The notes: generated from the letters alone by a model not told the origin. A stretch of DNA of 50,747 nt from Candidatus Muproteobacteria bacterium (GCA_003251795.1 QKEI01000154.1:1-50747), one strand, 5' to 3'; shown: positions 1 to 12,926, counted from the stretch's first letter. Made by a program: numbers and translations.

Positions 1-130
1 TGAGCGGATCATCGGCATTAATTTGATCGCCCTTTGCGACCAGCACCTCGATGACATCGACGTCCTTAAAGTCGCCGATGTCCGGAACCAGCACCTCTGT
101 TTCATTGGCCACGATGCTGTGATCGTCCAT
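1..130 (-). CDS. aceF: Dihydrolipoamide acetyltransferase (PDH E2), N-terminal fragment
   Basis: Only the first 43 codons lie in the window; the gene runs off the left edge. The ATG is at 130-128 and the product begins MDDHSIVANETEVLVPDIGD, followed by a segment of the type VDVIEVLVAKGDQINADDPL. The 'VPDIGD' and 'VxEVLVxxGD' pattern is the start of a lipoyl domain, which carries acetyl groups between E1 and E3 in the cytoplasmic pyruvate dehydrogenase complex. It sits 26 bp downstream of aceE on the same strand, the usual aceE-aceF order, so co-transcription is expected. A lipoyl domain alone could also belong to another 2-oxo acid dehydrogenase E2, but the aceE neighbour makes PDH the natural reading. 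Confidence 0.85.
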   Translation of the reverse strand, partial: MDDHSIVANETEVLVPDIGDFKDVDVIEVLVAKGDQINADDPL

Positions 131-156
131 GGTGCGCTACGCCCTGGTTTCCCCCG

Positions 157-2835
157 TTAGGCCAACCGGGGATTGGGCTTGTTAGGGTCGATCTTGTACT
201 TCTTTATTGCTTCACTCACCTTCGCAGCTGGAATCACGCCCTCGTCGGCCAAGGCCTTGAGCGCCGCCAGGGCTACGTAATAGCGATCCACCTCGAAGAA
301 ATGGCGCAACTGCTTACGGGTATCACTGCGCCCGTAACCATCCGTGCCGAGCACCACATAGCGGCGCGACACAAACGGTCGGATCTGATCGGCGAACGTT
401 CTAATATAATCGGTAGCGGCGATCGCCGGCCCTTGCCGTTTTGCTAGACACTGCTCCACATAACTCATGCGCGGCTTTTCCTGTGGATGCAGCATGTTCC
501 AGCGCTCGACATCCAGACCTTCACGGCGCAACTCCGTGAAGCTGGTAACGCTCCAGACGTCAGCGGCCACACCGAAATCCTGCTCCAGCAGATCACCAGC
601 GGCCATCACTTCCCGCAGGATGGTCCCGCAACCGAGCAACTGCACACGCGGCTTCTGCTTCTTGCCGTCGCTAGCCTCTTTGAGCAAATACAAGCCCTTA
701 AGAATGCCCGGCTCGGCCCCCTTGGGCAGGACGGGGTGGTGGTAGTTTTCGTTCATCACCGTGATGTAGTAGTAGACGTTTTCCTGCTCTTTGAACATGC
801 GGCGCAGGCCATCATGGATGATCACGGCGAGCTCATAAGAAAATGTCGGGTCATAGGCCACGCAATTTGGAATCACGCTGGCCAATATGTGGCTATGACC
901 ATCCTGATGCTGTAAACCCTCACCCGCGAGCGTCGTGCGGCCGGAGGTACCCCCCATCAGGAAGCCGCGCGCCTGCATATCGCCCGCCGCCCAGGCAAGA
1001 TCGCCGAAGCGCTGGAAACCGAACATGGAGTAGTAAATATAGAATGGAATCATGTTGACATCGTGGTTGCTGTAGGAAGTACCCGCTGCCATCCACGAGC
1101 AGAAGCCGCCGGCTTCGCTGATGCCCTCTTCGAGCACCTGTCCCTTGACGTCCTCTCGGTAATACATCAGCTGATCGGCGTCCTCCGGTTTGTACAACTG
1201 ACCGACGGAGGAATAGATGCCGAGCTGACGGAACAGCCCCTCCATGCCGAACGTGCGGGCCTCATCGGGCACGATCGGTACGATGTACTTACCGATCTTC
1301 TTGTCGCGCGTGAGCGCCGTAAGAATGCGCACAAATGCCATCGTTGTTGAGATCTCGCGCTCCCCCGTGTCCTGCAATTGCGCCTCAAACGCAGAGAGCT
1401 CGGGCAGCTCGTGGGCTGCTGCCTGACGCCGTCGGATCGGCAGGTGACCGCCCAATGCCTTGCGCCGCTCCTTAAGGTAGCGGATCTCCTCACTGTCCTC
1501 AGGTGGGCGGTAAAACGGCGCGTTGGCAATATCGTCGTCCGACACGGGGATGTTGAAGCGGTCGCGAAACGCGCGCAGCGCATCTTCGCCCATCTTCTTT
1601 TGCTGGTGAGTGATATTTTGACCTTCACCGGCTACGCCCATACCGTAGCCCTTGACAGTCTTCGCCAGAATCACGGTGGGCTGACCTTGGTGTTTCACCG
1701 CCGCTGCGTAGGCCGCGTAGATCTTGTGCGGATCGTGGCCGCCGCGATTTAGTCGCCACACATCTTCATCTGTCATGTTGGCGACCATGGCCTTCAGCTC
1801 GGGGTACTTGCCGAAGAAGTGTTCGCGCACGTAGGCACCGTCGCGCGCCTTGAATACTTGATACTCGCCATCGACGGCCTCTTCCATGCGTTTACGCAGT
1901 AGACCCTTGGTGTCGCGTGCCAGCAGCGGATCCCAATATGAGCCCCATACGAGCTTGATGACGTTCCATCCAGCACCGCGGAAGTCCGCTTCCAGCTCCT
2001 GAATGATCTTGCCATTGCCACGCACCGGACCGTCGAGACGTTGCAGATTGCAGTTGATGACGAAGATGAGATTGTCGAGTCGCTCGCGTGCAGCGAGCGA
2101 AACGGCACCGAGTGTTTCCGGCTCGTCTACCTCGCCATCGCCGAGAAACACCCAGACCTTGCGACCCTCGGTGTTGAGCATGCCGCGGTTATGCAGGTAC
2201 TTCATGAAGCGCGCCTGGTAGATGCCCATGATCGGGCCGAGCCCCATCGATACTGTCGGAAACTGCCAGAAATCGGTCATCAACCAGGGGTGCGGATAGG
2301 ACGACAGGCCGTCACCATTTACTTCCTGGCGAAACCTGTTGAGCTGCGCCTCACTGATACGCCCCTCTAGGAACGCGCGCGCATAGACCCCGGGTGCGGA
2401 GTGTCCCTGGATGAATATCAAATCACCGCCGTGATCCTTACTCGGGGCATGCCAGAAGTGGTTGAAGCCCACGTCGTAGAGGGTGGCGGCCGAAGCGAAG
2501 CTCGCGATGTGACCACCGAGTTCGGTACTGATACGGTTTGCCCGCACCACCATCGCCATGGCGTTCCAGCGCACGATCGAACGAATACGCCATTCGATCG
2601 CGGCATCGCCCGGGCTGCGCTCCTCCTGCGCAGGTGGGATGGTGTTGAGATAGGCCGTGTTGGCGCTATAGGGTATGTAGGCACCCGAGCGACGGGCATT
2701 TTCGATCAAATACTCCAAGAGAAAATGCGCGCGTTCCGGCCCTTCGTGCAACAACACGCCTTCGAGCGCTTCCAGCCACTCCTGCGTTTCGCTCGGATCG
2801 ATATCGGTATCATGCACTTTGACAACGTCCAACAT
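157..2835 (-). CDS. aceE: Pyruvate dehydrogenase E1 component, homodimeric type
   Basis: Thiamine-diphosphate E1 subunit that decarboxylates pyruvate and passes the acetyl unit to the E2 lipoyl domain. The 892-residue product is close to E. coli AceE (about 887) and is clearly the single-chain homodimeric type. Recognisable blocks include IQGHSAPGVYARAFLEGR, the ThDP-binding GDGEVDEPE, and a C-terminal DGYGRSDTRKQLRHFFEVD. I chose the ATG at 2835 because GGAGAGG lies just upstream and the protein then begins MLDVVKVHDTDIDPSETQEW, as in the family. The open frame continues 45 codons further upstream, but that part looks non-coding. It is followed by aceF after 26 bp, and maeB lies 136 bp upstream on the same strand. 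Confidence 0.96.
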   Translation of the reverse strand: MLDVVKVHDTDIDPSETQEWLEALEGVLLHEGPERAHFLLEYLIENARRSGAYIPYSANTAYLNTIPPAQEERSPGDAAIEWRIRSIVRWNAMAMVVRANRISTELGGHIASFASAATLYDVGFNHFWHAPSKDHGGDLIFIQGHSAPGVYARAFLEGRISEAQLNRFRQEVNGDGLSSYPHPWLMTDFWQFPTVSMGLGPIMGIYQARFMKYLHNRGMLNTEGRKVWVFLGDGEVDEPETLGAVSLAARERLDNLIFVINCNLQRLDGPVRGNGKIIQELEADFRGAGWNVIKLVWGSYWDPLLARDTKGLLRKRMEEAVDGEYQVFKARDGAYVREHFFGKYPELKAMVANMTDEDVWRLNRGGHDPHKIYAAYAAAVKHQGQPTVILAKTVKGYGMGVAGEGQNITHQQKKMGEDALRAFRDRFNIPVSDDDIANAPFYRPPEDSEEIRYLKERRKALGGHLPIRRRQAAAHELPELSAFEAQLQDTGEREISTTMAFVRILTALTRDKKIGKYIVPIVPDEARTFGMEGLFRQLGIYSSVGQLYKPEDADQLMYYREDVKGQVLEEGISEAGGFCSWMAAGTSYSNHDVNMIPFYIYYSMFGFQRFGDLAWAAGDMQARGFLMGGTSGRTTLAGEGLQHQDGHSHILASVIPNCVAYDPTFSYELAVIIHDGLRRMFKEQENVYYYITVMNENYHHPVLPKGAEPGILKGLYLLKEASDGKKQKPRVQLLGCGTILREVMAAGDLLEQDFGVAADVWSVTSFTELRREGLDVERWNMLHPQEKPRMSYVEQCLAKRQGPAIAATDYIRTFADQIRPFVSRRYVVLGTDGYGRSDTRKQLRHFFEVDRYYVALAALKALADEGVIPAAKVSEAIKKYKIDPNKPNPRLA

Positions 2836-2971
2836 TTTCCTCTCCTTCAAGCCTTCTTTAGGCGCAGCTTGCGCCTGGTCGTCGACATGCCTGACTCCGC
2901 GGGGCCCCGATGATACCAGCATAGCAGCCAGATTGGCCCTACCGGCTGCTGCCGGTATCGCTCGCGCCAAA

Positions 2972-5269
2972 CTAATACGTCGTAAGCTCGGTTAGTTTTT
3001 CATACGCCTGCGCGTCCACCGCTGCGAGCACGCCCATATTCAGGGTGCCGCGCGTGGTAACTGAACGGTTCAGGATATGCACGGGTTTGGCCGTGCCCAG
3101 CAACATCGGGCCGACGGAGACGCCGTTAGCTAACACCTTTAACGCGTTGAAGGTGATGTTGGCGGCATCTAGATTGGGCATGACCAGCAGGTTTGCCTCC
3201 CCCGCCAATCGCGACTTGGGATAAAGGCGCTTGCGCACGTCTTCCAACAGCGCGGCATCGGTTTGCATTTCGCCATCAACTTCCAGCTCCGGAAACCGCC
3301 TTTGCAACAGCGCCAACGCCTGGCGCAGCTTCACCGCCGAGGGGCTATCGAAACTGCCGAAATTGGAGTGCGACACGAGCGCCACCTTGGGCGTGATTCC
3401 CAGACGCCTCACTTGCTCAGCGGCAAGCAGCGCGATCTCGGCGATCAGCTCCGCCTCCGGGTCCCGGTTGACGTAGGTGTCAACGATGAAATACGTGCCT
3501 TTGTCGAGAATCAACAACTGCATAGCCGCAGCAGCCCGCACCCCCTGCGCAAGCCCGATGACATCCATAACGTGCTGCAGGTGGCTATGGAAGACGCCTA
3601 CCGGACCGGCCAACATCGCATCGACCGCGCCGGCACGCAGCATGAGCGCCGATAGCACCGTCGGTGTAGTACGCACAATGCTGTGCGCGGCTTCCGGCAA
3701 TACACCGTGCCTCCACATGATGTTATGGTACGCGTCCGCCAACTCTGCCTCATTCGTCAGATGCTCTGGGTCGATGAGCTCGAAATCTTTTTCCGCTTTG
3801 ATGCGCAAGCCGAGTTCTTTGATACGCTGTGCCACCACCTCGCGTCGCCCCACCGCTACTGGCTGCGCCCACTGATTGTCGATAAGGGTCTGCATCGCGC
3901 GCAGCACGCGCGGGTCCTCACCTTCAGAATAAATCACGCGCTTCTGGGTTTCCTTGGCGCGCGCGAACACGTGTTTCATAACATCACCCGAGCGATAGAC
4001 CAGCCGCGACAAACTCTCGCGGTACGTGTCGAAGTTCTCAATCGGTCGCGTGGCCACACCGCTTTCCATCGCCGCCTTCGCCACCGCCGGCGGGATGGTG
4101 GTAATCAGGCGTGGGTCGAAAGGTTTCGGCAGAATGTAGTCGGCGCCGAAAATCAGCGACTGGTCGCCGTAAGCGGCGGCCACCACGTCGGACACCTCGG
4201 CGGAGGCGAGATCCGCAAGGGCGTGCGCACAGGCAAGCTCCATCTGCGTGGTGATCGCTGTCGCGCCTACATCGAGCACACCACGAAACATGAACGGGAA
4301 ACACAGTACGTTGTTTACTTGATTCGGATAATCGGAACGTCCGGTGGCAATCACCGCATCCGCGCGCGCGGCCTTGGCTTCCTCGGGCATGATCTCCGGC
4401 ACCGGGTTGGCAAGCGCGAGAATCAGGGGTTTTTCACCCATGCGTTCCACCATCGCCGGTGTCAACACGCCTGCCACCGAAAGCCCAAGAAAGATATCCG
4501 CGCCAGCGATTACGTCGGCAAGGGTACGCGCGGCGGTGGCCTGCGCATAACGCGCCTTATACGGATCCATTTCCGCCACCCTGCCCTGGTAAACAACCCC
4601 GGCAACATCGGTGACCGTGATGTGCTCTGGCGGCAAACCCATGTTAACTAACAAATCGAGGCAGGCCAGCGCGGCGGCACCGGCCCCGGACGTAACGAGC
4701 TTTACGCTATCGATGCTCTTGCCGACAACGCGCAACCCATTGAACACAGCGGCGCCGACTATTATTGCCGTACCGTGCTGGTCATCGTGAAACACCGGGA
4801 TGCTCATGCGCTCGCGCAATGCGTGTTCGATCTGGAAGCACTCCGGCGCCTTGATGTCTTCCAGATTTATCGCGCCAAAGCTCGGCTCCAGACTTGTCAG
4901 GATGTCGACGAACCTTTGCGGATCCCGCTCATTGATCTCCAGATCGAAAGCATCGATGCCGGCAAATTTCTTGAATAGCACGGACTTGCCTTCCATTACC
5001 GGTTTCGCTGCCAACGGACCGATGGCGCCGAGACCGAGCACAGCGGTGCCGTTGGTAACGACCGCGACCAGATTGCCGCGGCTGGTGAGCGCCGCTGCCT
5101 GTAGCGGATCCGCCTGGATTGCCTCGCACGCCGCGGCCACGCCGGGTGAGTAGGCGAGCGCCAGATCGTGCTGTGTTGCTAGTGGTTTGGTAGCTTGAAT
5201 TGCCAGCTTTCCGGCCGGCGCCAGCCGATGGTAGCGCAGTGCCTCTTCATGCAAAGTGCGGTTCGACAT
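2972..5269 (-). CDS. maeB: NADP-dependent malic enzyme with C-terminal phosphotransacetylase-like domain
   Basis: Oxidative decarboxylation of malate to pyruvate, drawing carbon from the TCA/glyoxylate cycle towards acetyl-CoA or NADPH supply. The 765-residue product has the two-part MaeB layout. Residues about 1-430 are the malic enzyme domain, with [11 protein letters not shown], a [17 protein letters not shown] block, the DDQHGTAII motif and a Rossmann segment [12 protein letters not shown]. Residues about 430-765 resemble phosphate acetyltransferase ([15 protein letters not shown], ending in [10 protein letters not shown]); in MaeB this half is generally regulatory. AGGAG precedes the ATG. 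It lies between acnA and aceE on one strand and can feed pyruvate directly to the neighbouring PDH. The phosphotransacetylase half might bind acetyl-CoA as an effector; that is family knowledge, not visible here. Confidence 0.94.
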   Translation of the reverse strand: MSNRTLHEEALRYHRLAPAGKLAIQATKPLATQHDLALAYSPGVAAACEAIQADPLQAAALTSRGNLVAVVTNGTAVLGLGAIGPLAAKPVMEGKSVLFKKFAGIDAFDLEINERDPQRFVDILTSLEPSFGAINLEDIKAPECFQIEHALRERMSIPVFHDDQHGTAIIVGAAVFNGLRVVGKSIDSVKLVTSGAGAAALACLDLLVNMGLPPEHITVTDVAGVVYQGRVAEMDPYKARYAQATAARTLADVIAGADIFLGLSVAGVLTPAMVERMGEKPLILALANPVPEIMPEEAKAARADAVIATGRSDYPNQVNNVLCFPFMFRGVLDVGATAITTQMELACAHALADLASAEVSDVVAAAYGDQSLIFGADYILPKPFDPRLITTIPPAVAKAAMESGVATRPIENFDTYRESLSRLVYRSGDVMKHVFARAKETQKRVIYSEGEDPRVLRAMQTLIDNQWAQPVAVGRREVVAQRIKELGLRIKAEKDFELIDPEHLTNEAELADAYHNIMWRHGVLPEAAHSIVRTTPTVLSALMLRAGAVDAMLAGPVGVFHSHLQHVMDVIGLAQGVRAAAAMQLLILDKGTYFIVDTYVNRDPEAELIAEIALLAAEQVRRLGITPKVALVSHSNFGSFDSPSAVKLRQALALLQRRFPELEVDGEMQTDAALLEDVRKRLYPKSRLAGEANLLVMPNLDAANITFNALKVLANGVSVGPMLLGTAKPVHILNRSVTTRGTLNMGVLAAVDAQAYEKLTELTTY

Positions 5270-5354
5270 GCAATGCTCCTGAGTGATGCCGCCAACTCAT
5301 GAACTGCGCGCCACAACTGGCAGGCCGCAGAGGCCCACGCGCGTATGCTAGCGG

Positions 5355-8063
<2,709 letters not shown>

Positions 8064-8094
8064 GCTGCTCTCCTTCAGGCATTAACGAGGGATA

Positions 8095-8122
8095 GCGACC
8101 GCCGCGCAACGGCGGCAGTCGC
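8095..8122 (-). promoter_or_regulatory. Hairpin in the acnA leader
   Basis: An imperfect inverted repeat (GCGAC-CGCCG, loop CGCAA, CGGCG-GCA-GTCGC) lies about 30 bp upstream of the acnA start in the 205-bp gap between acnA and the small gene at 8269. It could fold in the acnA 5' leader. No T-run follows, so it does not look like a terminator. A regulatory role is a guess. Confidence 0.3.
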
Positions 8123-8268
8123 GACCTGCAAAGATAGCATTTCTGATGGAAAAGCGCCGCTGCCGGCTGGCTAAACCGACCGCGAACTGGCTGGGAAGTC
8201 GAGTTGTGCTGCCAGGAGACGCGGTCGCGCCGTCGCAAGTAGCAGCGGGGCGACAGCCGCTGGTCCGG

Positions 8269-8514
8269 TCAGGTTGCTCGTACGCGGAACCTACCCTGCA
8301 CCGGAAAGGTTAATATGCCCTGGCGGCGACGCACCTCGCGCAGATAGAGTTTGGCGGCGCGGAAGCCTAATCGGAAGGACCGTCGTAAGTACTCTGCTTG
8401 GGTCAACTGACCACCGCGCAGCGCATGTTCGAACCCCGCACAGAATCGGTCTTCTCTGAGATCGGGCGATATGCGCACGCCGACATCCTGTGGTCGCGGA
8501 TAGCTACTCTGCAT
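8269..8514 (-). CDS. Small basic protein of unknown function (81 aa)
   Basis: I do not recognise a family. The product starts MQSSYPRPQDVGVRISPDLR and continues with a hydrophilic, arginine-rich body (FEHALRGGQLTQAEYLRRSF, then RLGFRAAKLYLREVRRRQG) that should be helical, with no signal peptide or membrane segment. The start at 8514 is chosen because GGAGAGA stands 6 bp upstream; the longer open frame to 8853 has no better start. It is transcribed towards acnA, 205 bp upstream of it, and divergently from the FKBP gene, with a 256-bp gap between the two starts in which I see no clear promoter. Coding status is supported by the good ribosome-binding site and the sensible amino-acid composition, but not by homology. 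Confidence 0.5.
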   Translation of the reverse strand: MQSSYPRPQDVGVRISPDLREDRFCAGFEHALRGGQLTQAEYLRRSFRLGFRAAKLYLREVRRRQGILTFPVQGRFRVRAT

Positions 8515-8770
8515 GATCACTCTCTCCGATGACGGCTCGGCACTAATATGAGCCCATAATGTCTTATTAGCAGAATTTCCACCCTGCTGCAGGCGGCAAA
8601 AGCACAAGCAATACCACCGAAACTGCTTTTCACGGGTGCGGACACGAGCTAAAGTTACATATGGATTGTTGTTACCCGCCGGCGCAGTGCCAGAAAGGGA
8701 GTTACTGACCGTCCAGCACTGCCCGACACAAGCACCGGACACCCTTATTAACCCTCCGAAGAGAGAACAT

Positions 8771-9448
8771 ATGAGCATGAAGCTATTGATTGCCAGCTTG
8801 GCGTGTATCTTCGCGACCACTGCCATCGGCGCAGAACCAAGCACACTGAGCACCGAGAAACAGAAATTCAGCTATACCATTGGCTTCCAGATTGCACAGA
8901 ATATTAAGAATCGCGGTCTCGATGTAGACGCCAAGGCCTTGGCGCAAGCCATCGAAGATGTCTTAGGCGGTAAACAACCGCAACTTTCCATGGCGGACAT
9001 GCAGGCCGCCATGGCCGCTTTCCAGCGCAAGCAGCTGGAGGCGCGCGCGGCGATCGCCACCAAGAATCAACAGGCGGGAGAAGCTTACCTGGCTGACAAC
9101 AAGAAAAAGGACGGCGTGGTCACGTTGCCCAGTGGCTTGCAGTACAAAGTGATGAAGAAGGCCTCCGGCAAAAAACCGACCGCTAAGGACACTGTGGTGG
9201 TAAATTACCGGGGAACGCTGCTTAACGGTGAGGAGTTCGACAGCTCCTACACCCGCGGTCAGCCGGCCACACTGGAGGTCGGTGGCGTGATTCCGGGGTG
9301 GCAAGAGGCGCTGCAATTGATGCCCGTCGGCTCTAAGTGGCAGGTGGTGATTCCACCTGATCTGGCCTATGGCCCCCGCGGTGCCGGGGACAGCATCGGC
9401 CCGAATGAGACGCTGATCTTCGAGATTGAATTGGTAGAGATTAAGTAA
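8771..9448 (+). CDS. FKBP-type peptidyl-prolyl cis-trans isomerase, exported (FkpA/Mip-like)
   Basis: Prolyl isomerase/chaperone expected in the periplasm or outer membrane. The 225-residue product has a signal peptide (MSMKLLIASLACIFATTAIG, cleaved after an Ala). An N-terminal helical dimerisation domain follows at about residues 30-125 (KFSYTIGFQIAQNIKNRGLD, KQAGEAYLADNKKKDGVVTL type). A C-terminal FKBP domain carries LPSGLQYKVMKKASGKKPTA, VNYRGTLLNGEEFDSSYTRG, VIPGWQEALQLMPVG and PPDLAYGPRGAG. This arrangement is that of FkpA/Mip/FklB. The start codon is taken at 8771, with a second in-frame ATG at 8777; the ribosome-binding site (AAGAGAG) is modest. It stands alone, convergent with the hydrolase gene downstream. 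Confidence 0.9.
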   Translation: MSMKLLIASLACIFATTAIGAEPSTLSTEKQKFSYTIGFQIAQNIKNRGLDVDAKALAQAIEDVLGGKQPQLSMADMQAAMAAFQRKQLEARAAIATKNQQAGEAYLADNKKKDGVVTLPSGLQYKVMKKASGKKPTAKDTVVVNYRGTLLNGEEFDSSYTRGQPATLEVGGVIPGWQEALQLMPVGSKWQVVIPPDLAYGPRGAGDSIGPNETLIFEIELVEIK

Positions 9449-9456
9449 GCGCCTTG

Positions 9457-9484
9457 GGCGTCGCCGGCATACGCCGGCGACGCC
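9457..9484. terminator. 12-bp perfect hairpin between convergent genes
   Basis: GGCGTCGCCGGC, loop ATAC, then the exact reverse complement, placed 9 bp after the FKBP stop and 10 bp before the end of the oppositely oriented hydrolase gene. It could serve both strands. It lacks a clear T-run, so it may be a non-canonical terminator or only an mRNA-stabilising stem. Confidence 0.55.
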
Positions 9485-9493
9485 TACCACACG

Positions 9494-10465
9494 CTAGCTC
9501 ACCCTGCGGCTCGGCTTGTGGCGCCGAGCGAGCCATACCTCTAGTCCCTGCACGTTAAGCTCGACATCCATCGCCAAGAGCTCCTTGGTGCGTGCTTCTG
9601 GCAAGGTACAGCCATGGGCGCGTAACCGGTGAACCAGATGGGCGAGCGCTTGCTGTTTCATTTGTTCGGTCCGCTCGCGGTCAGCTGCGTCCGCTTGTAA
9701 GGCGATATCAGTGAAGGCACGAATGCTTCGACGCAGATCCTCGGCCAAGCGCGGTACGTCTTCTACGCAGCCGAAGTGAGTGACGTACATGCGCTTAGGA
9801 TCGTATGTCAGCAGGCGATCGATCGTGCTCTGCCAGACCTTCGGCTCGAACTGTGGTGGCGTGGTCGTGGCAAACACGAACGCGCCGTTGGCGTTGTCGA
9901 ATTCGCGGTAGGAGATACCGAAGGTATCGCCGGTAAAAAAACCACAACTCCTAACGTCGTAAATACAGAAATGATGGCGCGCATGACCCGGGCTATCAAC
10001 GAACTCCAGACGCCGCCCGTTTAACTCGAGCACATGACCGTCAGGCGCCTCGAGCACGCGCTCAGCTGGAACCGGCACAACCTCGCCGAAACGGGCGCGA
10101 AATCCTTCTTCCCCGTACACCGCACGAGTTCCGGCGATCAGGCGACTCGGATCGATCAGGTGTGGCACGGCACGTGGGTGCGCTATTAGTCGTGCCTGTG
10201 GTAATTGCCGCATGAGCTCGCCCGCCCCACCGGCATGGTCGAGATGTGCGTGCGTTGGGATCACGTAGTCGACGTTTGTCCGCGGGATACCATAGTGCGC
10301 CAGTACCTGCAGGAACCGCGGCACGCAATGGTAGGTACCACTATCAACGAATGCCGCGCGCTCTCCCTGCCGCAGCAAATAGGCGGCATCTAACATCCTG
10401 CGGCCATAACCAGTGTCGATACAGACGATTTCTTGATCTAGGTCTGTACAATAATCAAGCTTCAT
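9494..10465 (-). CDS. Metallo-beta-lactamase-fold hydrolase
   Basis: Predicted cytoplasmic metallohydrolase of 323 residues. The zinc-binding HxHxDH motif is visible in [16 protein letters not shown] (about residues 71-78). Further metal-binding elements are [10 protein letters not shown] and [10 protein letters not shown], in the order expected for the glyoxalase II/MBL superfamily. The C-terminal 90 residues ([20 protein letters not shown] onward) are helical and unlike the short glyoxalase II tail. No signal peptide. The ATG at 10465 has no strong Shine-Dalgarno. The gene is divergent from mdh with 107 bp between the starts. The substrate cannot be deduced; thioester or phosphodiester hydrolysis are both possible for this fold. 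Confidence 0.82.
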   Translation of the reverse strand: MKLDYCTDLDQEIVCIDTGYGRRMLDAAYLLRQGERAAFVDSGTYHCVPRFLQVLAHYGIPRTNVDYVIPTHAHLDHAGGAGELMRQLPQARLIAHPRAVPHLIDPSRLIAGTRAVYGEEGFRARFGEVVPVPAERVLEAPDGHVLELNGRRLEFVDSPGHARHHFCIYDVRSCGFFTGDTFGISYREFDNANGAFVFATTTPPQFEPKVWQSTIDRLLTYDPKRMYVTHFGCVEDVPRLAEDLRRSIRAFTDIALQADAADRERTEQMKQQALAHLVHRLRAHGCTLPEARTKELLAMDVELNVQGLEVWLARRHKPSRRVS

Positions 10466-10572
10466 GCTTTATGCTTGGTGACCGGCCGCAGTATCCGTGT
10501 GGGAACGGCACCGCGGCACGACGATCGTTTGAGTGTATCCACACAGGTTACCAACAATACAGGAGTGCGCCA

Positions 10573-11550
10573 ATGAAACCATCGGTACGAGTCGCGGTCA
10601 CCGGCGCGGCTGGACAGATAGGGTATGCGTTGACCACGCGCGTAGCTGCCGGCGAGATCTTCGGTGCCGATCAGCCGATCATTCTGCAACTGCTGGAAAT
10701 CACGCCGGCGCTGGGCGCGCTGGAAGGCGTAGTGATGGAGCTGCGGGACTGTGCCTTTCCCTTGCTTGAGGATATCGTCACCAGCGATAACGCCGACGTG
10801 GCCTTTGCCGACGCCGATTATGCCTTGCTCGTCGGCGCCAGACCGCGAGGGCCAGGGATGGAACGCGGTGACTTGCTGCTGGCAAATGCAGAGATCTTTT
10901 CGACGCAAGGCAAGGCGCTGAATGAGCACGCAAACCGCAACGTCAAAGTGCTGGTGGTGGGTAATCCCGCCAACACCAATGCCTTGATCGCTATGCACAA
11001 CGCACCCAGACTTAAGCCTGAACAGTTTACCGCTATGACACGGCTCGACCATAACCGGGCACTCTGGCAGCTCGCGGCGAAGGCCGGCGCCAAGGTGACT
11101 GATATCAAACAGATGACCATTTGGGGTAACCATTCGGCCACGCAATACCCCGACCTGAACAACGCCACGGTTCGCGGTCGACCGGCTAGCGAACTCGTCG
11201 ATAGCGATTGGGTACGCAAACAGTTTATTCCGACCGTGCAACAGCGCGGTGCGGTCATCATCAAGGCGCGCGGGCAGTCGAGCGCTACCTCCGCTGCCAA
11301 CGGTGCCATCGATCATATGCGTGACTGGGTCATGGGAACCCCGATAGATGACTGGGTGAGCATGGCGTTGCCGTGCGACGGCAGCTATGGCATGGAAAAG
11401 GACCTGGTGTTTTCTTTTCCCGTGCGCATTACTGACGGCCGCTACCAGATCGTGCAGGGATTGAAGATCGATGAATTCAGCCACGAGCGCATGAAGCTGA
11501 CGGAAAGGGAGCTCATTGAAGAGCGAGACGCGATCCGTCACTTGCTGTGA
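10573..11550 (+). CDS. mdh: Malate dehydrogenase
   Basis: NAD-dependent oxidation of malate to oxaloacetate in the TCA and glyoxylate cycles. The product is 325 residues, the usual size for the 'type 2' malate dehydrogenases resembling the cytosolic/chloroplast enzymes. The N-terminal Rossmann motif is [18 protein letters not shown]. Other marks are [13 protein letters not shown], the substrate/catalytic region [13 protein letters not shown] and the catalytic-His segment [11 protein letters not shown]. The start is set at 10573, where AGGAG is correctly spaced; the open frame upstream to 10246 only shadows the divergent hydrolase. It is 79 bp upstream of the thiolase on the same strand. Confidence 0.96.
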   Translation: MKPSVRVAVTGAAGQIGYALTTRVAAGEIFGADQPIILQLLEITPALGALEGVVMELRDCAFPLLEDIVTSDNADVAFADADYALLVGARPRGPGMERGDLLLANAEIFSTQGKALNEHANRNVKVLVVGNPANTNALIAMHNAPRLKPEQFTAMTRLDHNRALWQLAAKAGAKVTDIKQMTIWGNHSATQYPDLNNATVRGRPASELVDSDWVRKQFIPTVQQRGAVIIKARGQSSATSAANGAIDHMRDWVMGTPIDDWVSMALPCDGSYGMEKDLVFSFPVRITDGRYQIVQGLKIDEFSHERMKLTERELIEERDAIRHLL

Positions 11551-11629
11551 TGACCGCGCAGTCTTGGCGTGAGCTCGAGTGATATGGGCGTATCAAACAG
11601 GCAATTACTTTTTTTAAGGAGGACTTGAA

Positions 11630-12826
11630 ATGGCTACAGAAGGTACGGGGCGACAAGTCGTCGTACTGAGCGGAGTGCGAACTGCCATCGGCGATTACGG
11701 CGCTTCGTTGAAGGATTTCGCGCCGACCCAGCTCGCTGCCATGGTGGTACGCGAGGCACTAGCACGCTCGAAGTTGGCGGCCGAGGACATCGGCCACTGT
11801 GTGTTCGGCAACGTCATCCACACCGAAGCACGCGACATGTATCTGGCGCGGGTCGCTGCACTCAACGGCGGGCTAGTAAAGGAGACACCGGCGTTCACGC
11901 TCAATCGTCTTTGCGGTAGCGGTCTGCAGGCAGTGGTCAGTGCGGCGCAGGCCATCGCCCTGGGTGACGCGGAAGCGGCTGTCGCCGGCGGCGCGGAAAG
12001 CATGAGTCGCGGTGGCTATTGGCTGCCCGGGGCACGCTGGGGTCAGCGCATGGGCGACGGCCCGCTGGTCGATGCCATGGTGGGTGCACTCACCGATCCG
12101 TTTGATGACTGCCACATGGGCATCACCGCCGAGAACATTGCCGCCAAGTGGAAGATCTCACGTGAGGACCAAGACGTCTTCGCTGTCGAAAGTCACAAGC
12201 GCGCGGCGGCCGCGATCGATGCGGGGCATTTTAAAGGGCAGATCCTGCCGGTGGAGCTCAAGACGCGGAAAGGCACGACTGTGTTCGATACCGACGAGCA
12301 TGTGCGTCGCGACGCCACCGTTGAGGGCATGGCGAAATTGCGAGCGGTGTTTCAGAAGGAAGGGACGGTGACAGCGGGTAATGCCTCCGGTATCAACGAC
12401 GCAGCCGCCGCGGTGGTACTGATGGAAGCCGCCGCCGCCAAGCAGCGCGGTCTCAAGCCGATGGCGCGTCTCGTCGGCTATTCCCTGGCCGGGGTCGATC
12501 CGAAGTACATGGGTATTGGCCCAGTCCCAGCCATCAAGCAGCTCTTGGAAAAGACCGGCCTGAAAGTGACGGATATGGATGTAATCGAGCTCAATGAGGC
12601 GTTCGCGGCGCAAGCACTGGCGGTGATGCGCGACCTCGACTTACCGCCCGAACGCACCAACCCCAACGGCAGCGGCATTTCGCTCGGACATCCGATTGGG
12701 GCAACCGGTTGCATCCTGACGGTCAAGGCCTTGTACGAGTTGCAACGCACACAGGGGCGTTATGCCCTCGTGTCGATGTGTATCGGCGGCGGCCAGGGGA
12801 TCGCGGCCGTATTCGAGCGACTCTAG
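11630..12826 (+). CDS. Acetyl-CoA acetyltransferase / beta-ketothiolase (BktB-like)
   Basis: Condenses two acyl-CoAs (acetyl-CoA with acetyl-CoA or a longer acyl-CoA) to a 3-ketoacyl-CoA, the first step of PHA synthesis, or runs in the degradative direction. The 398-residue product carries the nucleophile in LNRLCGSGLQ (Cys95), then [16 protein letters not shown] and the second cysteine in CIGGGQG. From memory, the residues around it (VFGNVIHTEARDMYLARVAA, GHPIGATG) resemble Cupriavidus BktB more than PhaA, which would suggest tolerance of longer chains; this is inference. AAGGAGG precedes the ATG by 7 bp. It is the second thiolase of the locus and, unlike the others, has no PhaR-like palindrome upstream. 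Confidence 0.93.
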   Translation: MATEGTGRQVVVLSGVRTAIGDYGASLKDFAPTQLAAMVVREALARSKLAAEDIGHCVFGNVIHTEARDMYLARVAALNGGLVKETPAFTLNRLCGSGLQAVVSAAQAIALGDAEAAVAGGAESMSRGGYWLPGARWGQRMGDGPLVDAMVGALTDPFDDCHMGITAENIAAKWKISREDQDVFAVESHKRAAAAIDAGHFKGQILPVELKTRKGTTVFDTDEHVRRDATVEGMAKLRAVFQKEGTVTAGNASGINDAAAAVVLMEAAAAKQRGLKPMARLVGYSLAGVDPKYMGIGPVPAIKQLLEKTGLKVTDMDVIELNEAFAAQALAVMRDLDLPPERTNPNGSGISLGHPIGATGCILTVKALYELQRTQGRYALVSMCIGGGQGIAAVFERL

Positions 12827-12846
12827 GCCACAACTGTCGACACAAA

Positions 12847-12881
12847 CAAAAAACCCCGCATCCCATTTCGGGACGCGGGGT
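12847..12881 (-). terminator. Rho-independent terminator of the phasin gene
   Basis: Read on the minus strand, a 12-bp stem with one mismatch (ACCCCGCGTCCC / GGGATGCGGGGT) and a 5-nt loop is followed by TTTTTTG. It lies about 45 bp past the phasin stop and 26 bp past the convergent thiolase stop, so the hairpin may serve both genes. A second short stem of GCGCGC repeats follows at 12885-12900. Confidence 0.85.
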
Positions 12882-12926
12882 CATGCGCGCATGTGCGCGC
12901 TACGGAGGAGAGTAAACCTGCTCTAC

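Noticed and set aside
3683..4651. 322-codon open frame on the plus strand
   Set aside because: Antisense to maeB, rich in His/Arg as typical for shadow frames; no motif.
10462..11541. 359-codon open frame on the minus strand
   Set aside because: It lies fully antisense to mdh, has no recognisable motif and no ribosome-binding site; a shadow of the GC-rich mdh codons.
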